Of a DNA stretch of 45,948 bases, positions 42,043 through 45,948 are shown in pieces. A program made the translations under genes and the position numbers. Each line of letters opens with the position of its first letter. Position 1 is the first letter of the stretch. The notes beneath the pieces were generated by a model. It searched no databases. It saw only the letters and a program-made list of their open reading frames with translations, and was not told the origin of the DNA. Origin of the DNA: Fuerstiella sp. (GTDB lineage: Bacteria > Planctomycetota > Planctomycetia > Planctomycetales > Planctomycetaceae). The stretch is taken from contig JAQWOH010000064.1 of NCBI GenBank assembly GCA_029245955.1, positions 1 to 45,948 of the forward strand, in the 5' to 3' direction.

Positions 42043-43338
42043 TCAGGGTGGGGCAACTTCTTGCAGAACTACAACACATCGAAATCCGGTGTGAAATGCT
42101 CCCGTGTCTTCTTCACCTTTCATGCGAGCGCTGACCCTGTACCCTATACAGTACTGATCGCTGCACATGAAACTTCCACCTCGCTGGACTCGCTTGATGA
42201 TGCCCGGTTCCTGAGGATCGAAGCTGCTGTCCGGTCCGGGGGGGTTGTGGAATGGGCTGACCTCGAAGTATTCCGGCTGGTAGTAGTCAGCACACCATTC
42301 CCACACATTGCCGCTCATATCAAACAAACCGTAGTCGTTGGGCGGAAACGAACCCACGGGCGATGTACGTGCGAAGCCGTCTTCAGCCGTGTCTTCGATG
42401 GGAAATGTTCCCTGCCAGATATTGTGCAGCCACTTGCCGTCGGGATTTCGATTGTTGCCCCACGGATAAAACTCACCGTCGCGGCCCCCTCGGATTGCAT
42501 ATTCCCACTGAGCTTCCGTTGGTAGCGTCTTGCCTGCCCAGTCGCAGTATGCTTTGGCGTCCAGCCAGCTGACGTGGACGACCGGATGATCCATGCGGTC
42601 GTCGATATTGCTGTCCGGACCTTCAGGATGTTTCCAGTTGGCGCCCAGTGTATACTGCCACCAGCTGTACGCCCCTTTTTCCGGATCAATGTCGTCTCGG
42701 CTGTTGAGTTGCAGGCTGCAGATCGAACCTGGTTGATCAAACTCCTCCAGAATTGCGATGTCATCCAGCCCCGCTCCTTTCTGGATGCTGCGCAGTTCCG
42801 GCTTGCGTTCCGGCAGCGTCACGTAGCCAGTGTCGTCTACGAAGTCCTTGAACTGACGGTTAGTTACCTCGGTCGCATCCATCCAGAAGCCATCGATGGC
42901 GATGGGATGAGGTGGCATCTCGTCCGGGGGTCCGGCGTCATTGCCCATGACAGCAACGCCGCCGGGAATCCACACCATGCCTTTGCGGCGTCCCGTGTCT
43001 TCATTCGACGCCGCCGGTGCTTCCGTGTGCAGTTTTGCAACGACTGAATCCGGTACTTTGGCCTTGATGGCAGCGACGACCACGGGTTTGTGCAGGTCGG
43101 ATTTATCATTCACCGTGGGGCGGGGCAGGCCCAGTGCGTTGCACGCTGTGGCTGGTTCGGCTGCAGCTGTCGACGTGTCCGGCGATTCCACGACTTCTAA
43201 ATCCGATGCGTCAACCGGCTCTGCCGCCGCCACGGGCGGAGCAGGGCGGTCCTCGGAAGAACCGGAACTCAGCATGGACGCAACAAGTCCGACGATGGCG
43301 ACGGTGAGAACGAGAAGGGCGGGGAAGAAATTCTTCAT
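42043..43338 (-). CDS. Formylglycine-generating enzyme (SUMF1/FGE) family protein, membrane-anchored
   Basis: This 431-residue protein has an N-terminal membrane anchor or signal (MKNFFPALLVLTVAIVGLVA) and a low-complexity linker to about residue 115. The FGE-sulfatase domain begins GMVWIPGGVAVMGNDAG and includes DGFWMDATEVTNRQF, HPVVHVSWLDAKAYCDWAG, LPTEAQWEYAIRGG and MSGNVWEWC. The active-site cysteine pair of true FGE is conserved as Cys392 and Cys397 in GGSFMCSDQYC, and the end has GFRC. FGE converts a sulfatase cysteine to formylglycine using oxygen. Planctomycetes are rich in sulfatases, but none is in this window. The anchor implies a periplasmic domain. Confidence 0.92.
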   Translation of the reverse strand: MKNFFPALLVLTVAIVGLVASMLSSGSSEDRPAPPVAAAEPVDASDLEVVESPDTSTAAAEPATACNALGLPRPTVNDKSDLHKPVVVAAIKAKVPDSVVAKLHTEAPAASNEDTGRRKGMVWIPGGVAVMGNDAGPPDEMPPHPIAIDGFWMDATEVTNRQFKDFVDDTGYVTLPERKPELRSIQKGAGLDDIAILEEFDQPGSICSLQLNSRDDIDPEKGAYSWWQYTLGANWKHPEGPDSNIDDRMDHPVVHVSWLDAKAYCDWAGKTLPTEAQWEYAIRGGRDGEFYPWGNNRNPDGKWLHNIWQGTFPIEDTAEDGFARTSPVGSFPPNDYGLFDMSGNVWEWCADYYQPEYFEVSPFHNPPGPDSSFDPQEPGIIKRVQRGGSFMCSDQYCIGYRVSARMKGEEDTGAFHTGFRCVVVLQEVAPP

Positions 43339-43463
43339 TTCGGCATCATCTTGAAGGCTGAGGTCTCAACTACTGCGGTGACGATCCTGTGCGGATCAAT
43401 CAGACAACCGGGGGTTGACTGACTTTCTCACGGCACTCATCGTCCGCGGAACTGGTCGAATTA

Positions 43464-44348
43464 TCAATCGCCCGTATTGGGAATCAACGTTTTCAGATAA
43501 GAAACGCCGCGGCGGACGTCGTCGGCACGGGTGTCTCCGCCTGCCCGTTCTACGCAGATCCACCCATTGTAGTCGGCTTCTTCCAGAGTTGGCATCAGTT
43601 CCACCCAGTCTACGACGCCATCTCCCACACCAACCTCGACTCCGGCCCCGTCAACATCCCGCACTGCATCACGAGCTCGGGTGTATCCCACGTGCTGGTA
43701 AAGGTCACGATAGGTCGTCGTGACGCTCGCGCCAGTCATGACGGCCGTTGCGGGATCAAGCACGATGTTCAGCGGCCCGGTGCGTACCTCAGAAAGCAGG
43801 CGTTTGATGAGCCGCAGGTCGTAGCCGGCCAGCTGCAGGTTCAGTACACAACCGACATGGTTGCCGTGCTGAGTGAGATCGTTCAGGAGTTCACACAACA
43901 GCGAGAATTCAGCGGCTGGCGATGTTGCGGCCGATGGCGATGCAAACGTAAACGGATTTGCCTGTTCGTCAATGCTCACCGTCGCCGCACTCACAGCTTC
44001 GGATTCCACATCGGGATCAGGAATACGGCCACAGCGAATCAACAATTCGCTGGTCCCCAGCTTTTGAGTCAGCGACATCGACCTGCGAATGATTTCGATG
44101 CGGGGCTCAAGATACTCCGGATCGTGAAGGGCGTGCCGCGTCGGACAGGACAGTCCGGCGACCTGCAGTTGGCGTTCTCTGACGTACAGCAGTATCTGAC
44201 GCAGCGAACTTTCCGTGGCTTCAGCGGCGGGAACTTCTGACCGAGTATTCAGTCTTACACCTGTAACTTCACAGGTGGCCGCCAGCCCAATGGCTTTCTT
44301 CAGCGATGAGGCGAAGTCTTCGGTTGCAACTGCCAGACGAAGTGACAT
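43464..44348 (-). CDS. Sugar phosphate isomerase/epimerase-like TIM-barrel protein
   Basis: This 294-residue protein begins MSLRLAVATEDFASSLKKAI. It has the general pattern of the AP-endonuclease-2/xylose-isomerase-like TIM barrel: GVRLNTRSEVPA, QVAGLSCPTRHALHD, LIRCGRIPD, VGCVLNLQLAG, LNIVLDPATAVMTG and a final strand YNGWICVERAGGD. No complete metal-binding set can be read with confidence, so activity is uncertain. ATG at 44348 is chosen; a longer frame reaches 44393. It is divergent from the Nif3-like gene across 63 bases, which should hold both promoters. Confidence 0.75.
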   Translation of the reverse strand: MSLRLAVATEDFASSLKKAIGLAATCEVTGVRLNTRSEVPAAEATESSLRQILLYVRERQLQVAGLSCPTRHALHDPEYLEPRIEIIRRSMSLTQKLGTSELLIRCGRIPDPDVESEAVSAATVSIDEQANPFTFASPSAATSPAAEFSLLCELLNDLTQHGNHVGCVLNLQLAGYDLRLIKRLLSEVRTGPLNIVLDPATAVMTGASVTTTYRDLYQHVGYTRARDAVRDVDGAGVEVGVGDGVVDWVELMPTLEEADYNGWICVERAGGDTRADDVRRGVSYLKTLIPNTGD

Positions 44349-44411
44349 GATCCGTTGGATTCCGGTGAAAGTTTGTGAACTGGACAGCCACATGATAACG
44401 CGGATCAGCTG

Positions 44412-45206
44412 ATGTCGACAGTTTCAGATGTGATTGCCTTCCTTGAGAAGTTTGCCCCGCCGGTGCTGGCGGAAGGCTGGGACAACGTAGGTCTGCTGGT
44501 TGGACGTGAGGCAGCGGAAGTTGCTCGAATCATGACGTGTCTGACGCTGACACCAGACGTTGTGGCCGAGGCTGTGCAGCGGAACGTAAGCCTCGTGGTG
44601 TCGCATCATCCGGTGCTGTTTCGGGGCACAAAGAAAATCACGGATGTCACAAGCGAAGGCCGCATGCTGCTGGAGCTGATCGAAAACGAAGTCTCCGTCT
44701 ATAGTCCGCACACATGTTTCGACAGTGCGGAACAAGGAATCAATCACCAGCTGGCAGAATCATTCGGGCTTCATGAGATTCAACCGCTGCGGCCGCACGA
44801 AAGTGTCGAAGATCTCGGCAGCGGTCGCACAGGACGACTGGCTGCGGCGGTGCCTCTGACTGATTTTCTCGGGACGGTCCGTTCTGCTGTGGGCAGTGAA
44901 TATGTGGAATTTAGCGGGTCCCTGGACGCACCGGTGACGAGAGTTGCTGTGGCCTGTGGTGCTGCTGCGGAGTTCCTTACAGATGCGATTCAGTGTGGGT
45001 GCGACACATTTGTAACTGGTGAGGCACGGTTCCATTCAGCGCTGGAAGCTCGAACAGAAGGCGTGAATCTGATTCTGTTGGGGCACTATGCCAGTGAACG
45101 ACCAGCGGTCGAGCAATTGGCGAAGACGCTGGCCGCAGAGTTTTGCGACACAGAAGTTCTTGCCAGTTCTGAAGAGTCCGATCCTTTGTCGATATTTAAG
45201 CAATGA
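44412..45206 (+). CDS. Nif3-like dinuclear metal centre protein (YbgI family)
   Basis: This 264-residue protein begins MSTVSDVIAFLEKFAPPVLA and contains EGWDNVGLLVG, the metal-binding VVSHHPVLFRG, YSPHTCFDSAEQGINHQLAE and the C-terminal ILLGHYASERPAVEQLA. The His pair, the Asp of FDSAEQGIN and the late His/Glu match the two-metal site of the family. These proteins form hexameric rings; a general biochemical role is not settled. The stop overlaps the next start as ATGA, so the pair is translationally coupled. Confidence 0.93.
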   Translation: MSTVSDVIAFLEKFAPPVLAEGWDNVGLLVGREAAEVARIMTCLTLTPDVVAEAVQRNVSLVVSHHPVLFRGTKKITDVTSEGRMLLELIENEVSVYSPHTCFDSAEQGINHQLAESFGLHEIQPLRPHESVEDLGSGRTGRLAAAVPLTDFLGTVRSAVGSEYVEFSGSLDAPVTRVAVACGAAAEFLTDAIQCGCDTFVTGEARFHSALEARTEGVNLILLGHYASERPAVEQLAKTLAAEFCDTEVLASSEESDPLSIFKQ

Positions 45207-45658
45207 GTCAACCTTCTCACGTCATTCCGGACGACATTGGTAACCTCACTTTTCCACAGGCCGTGCGTCGAGGTGTGACGCTGCGATGTCCGGCATGTGC
45301 TCGCGGCAAGCTGTTTCGTCGCCTGCTTGGCATGCATGAGAAGTGTTCGGACTGCGGGTTCAGCTTTGAGCGATCGCCCGGATATTTTCTGGGGTCCACC
45401 TACATTAACTACGGTTTTACGGCGGCCATCACCACAGCGAGTTACGTGACACTGCATTTTGGTCTTGGGTGCACGAATGGGCAGTTGTTGCCTGGAATGG
45501 TGGCATTTATCCTGTTTTTTCCTCTCGTTTTCTTTCGGTTCGCCCGATCATTGTGGCTGTCACTCGATTGTTACTTCGATCGAGTGGGTGCATCTGAGGC
45601 GATGTCAGGATCTCGTCCGGCTGAGGACAACAATTTAGACGCGGCAGATCGGCGTTAG
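45203..45658 (+). CDS. DUF983 family membrane protein with zinc-ribbon start
   Basis: This 151-residue protein has two Cys pairs (RCPACARGKLF and CSDCGFSFERS) forming the treble-clef-like ribbon of DUF983, then the aromatic-rich PGYFLGSTYINYGFTAAITT and two hydrophobic segments (TAAITTASYVTLHFGLG and LLPGMVAFILFFPLVFFRFA). It overlaps the Nif3-like gene by four bases. The family is common in proteobacteria and planctomycetes and has no known function. Confidence 0.88.
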   Translation: MSQPSHVIPDDIGNLTFPQAVRRGVTLRCPACARGKLFRRLLGMHEKCSDCGFSFERSPGYFLGSTYINYGFTAAITTASYVTLHFGLGCTNGQLLPGMVAFILFFPLVFFRFARSLWLSLDCYFDRVGASEAMSGSRPAEDNNLDAADRR

Positions 45659-45948
45659 GGTTACCGGACCCTGTGTCACTCCTGCCAATGTCTGGAAGTC
45701 GCAGATAACGGTGATTGAGCACTTGACATCGAAATCGACCTCGATACACTTCCCGGCTCGCTTAATTTTGAGGGCGACGCTTCGTTTACAGGTCATTGTA
45801 CCGGAATGAAGCACTGATCTTTGACAACTTGATTGAGATTGTGAGTCTGTGAGTTTTGGCTAACGCAAGCTGGTTCGCCGCTCTTTGACCGGGGCGGCAA
45901 ACAGGTATCACACTTTTCTTTTGTTTATAGCTGTCATTTCCTTTTCGG
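45659..45948. other. Terminal intergenic region
   Basis: No gene begins here before the window ends. A GC-rich imperfect stem (45877-45884 with 45891-45898) and a possible promoter (see the next entry) are the only visible elements. Confidence 0.4.
45723..45750 (+). promoter_or_regulatory. Possible sigma70-type promoter
   Basis: A perfect TTGACA (45723-45728) is followed after 16 bases by TACACT (45745-45750), which matches TATAAT at four of six positions. It would drive a gene beyond the right edge or an untranslated RNA. It is weak evidence on its own. Confidence 0.22.

Overview
The window looks like a chromosomal piece of a planctomycete. The evidence is two copies of the planctomycete-specific pairing of a large DUF1549/DUF1553 cytochrome-c-like protein with a Tat-exported DUF1501 protein, a DUF1080 protein beside one of them, and many orphan secreted or membrane proteins in small transcription units. 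GC content looks moderate. No rRNA, tRNA, CRISPR array or recognisable transposase was seen.

Positions 1 to about 22.5 kb are a surface-polysaccharide cluster, almost all on the + strand. The first 8.7 kb encode, in order, a WbpE-like aminotransferase (5'-truncated by the window edge), a fused WbpB-like dehydrogenase plus WbpD-like acetyltransferase, a Wzx-type flippase, a methyltransferase, HisH-like and HisF-like amidotransferase subunits, a WbpG-like amidotransferase and a WbpI-like epimerase. Together these can account for UDP-GlcNAcA to UDP-ManNAc3NAcA and then its amidino derivative, as in Pseudomonas aeruginosa O5; the order also resembles that locus. Next come a methyltransferase-like protein, four intact glycosyltransferases, an FkbM methyltransferase, a canonical WecB epimerase, a Wzy-like membrane protein, an SDR sugar epimerase and a NodU-type carbamoyltransferase. 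A frameshifted, truncated copy of one glycosyltransferase (17.54-18.04 kb) sits just before the epimerase, and the intact version follows it.

From 22.5 to 26.4 kb there are two tandem small secreted paralogues, each with its own hairpin terminator, a small membrane protein and a secreted alpha/beta hydrolase on the minus strand. A third paralogue lies at 31.95 kb, also with its own terminator. This three-member family (signal peptide, carboxypeptidase-regulatory-like beta domain, conserved GTAPP segment, C-terminal membrane helix) has no function I can name and is the best candidate for something undescribed.

From 26.9 to 41.5 kb are two DUF1549/DUF1553-DUF1501 operons, with different beta-domains inserted in the two large proteins, and a fusion of a D-aminoacylase-like amidohydrolase with a class C beta-lactamase-like domain. 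The amidohydrolase half appears to lack the usual HxH metal motif.

From 41.5 to 45.9 kb are a DUF454 membrane protein, a membrane-anchored formylglycine-generating-enzyme homologue with both catalytic cysteines, a TIM-barrel isomerase-like protein (all minus strand), and a Nif3-DUF983 pair (+ strand) that overlaps by four bases.
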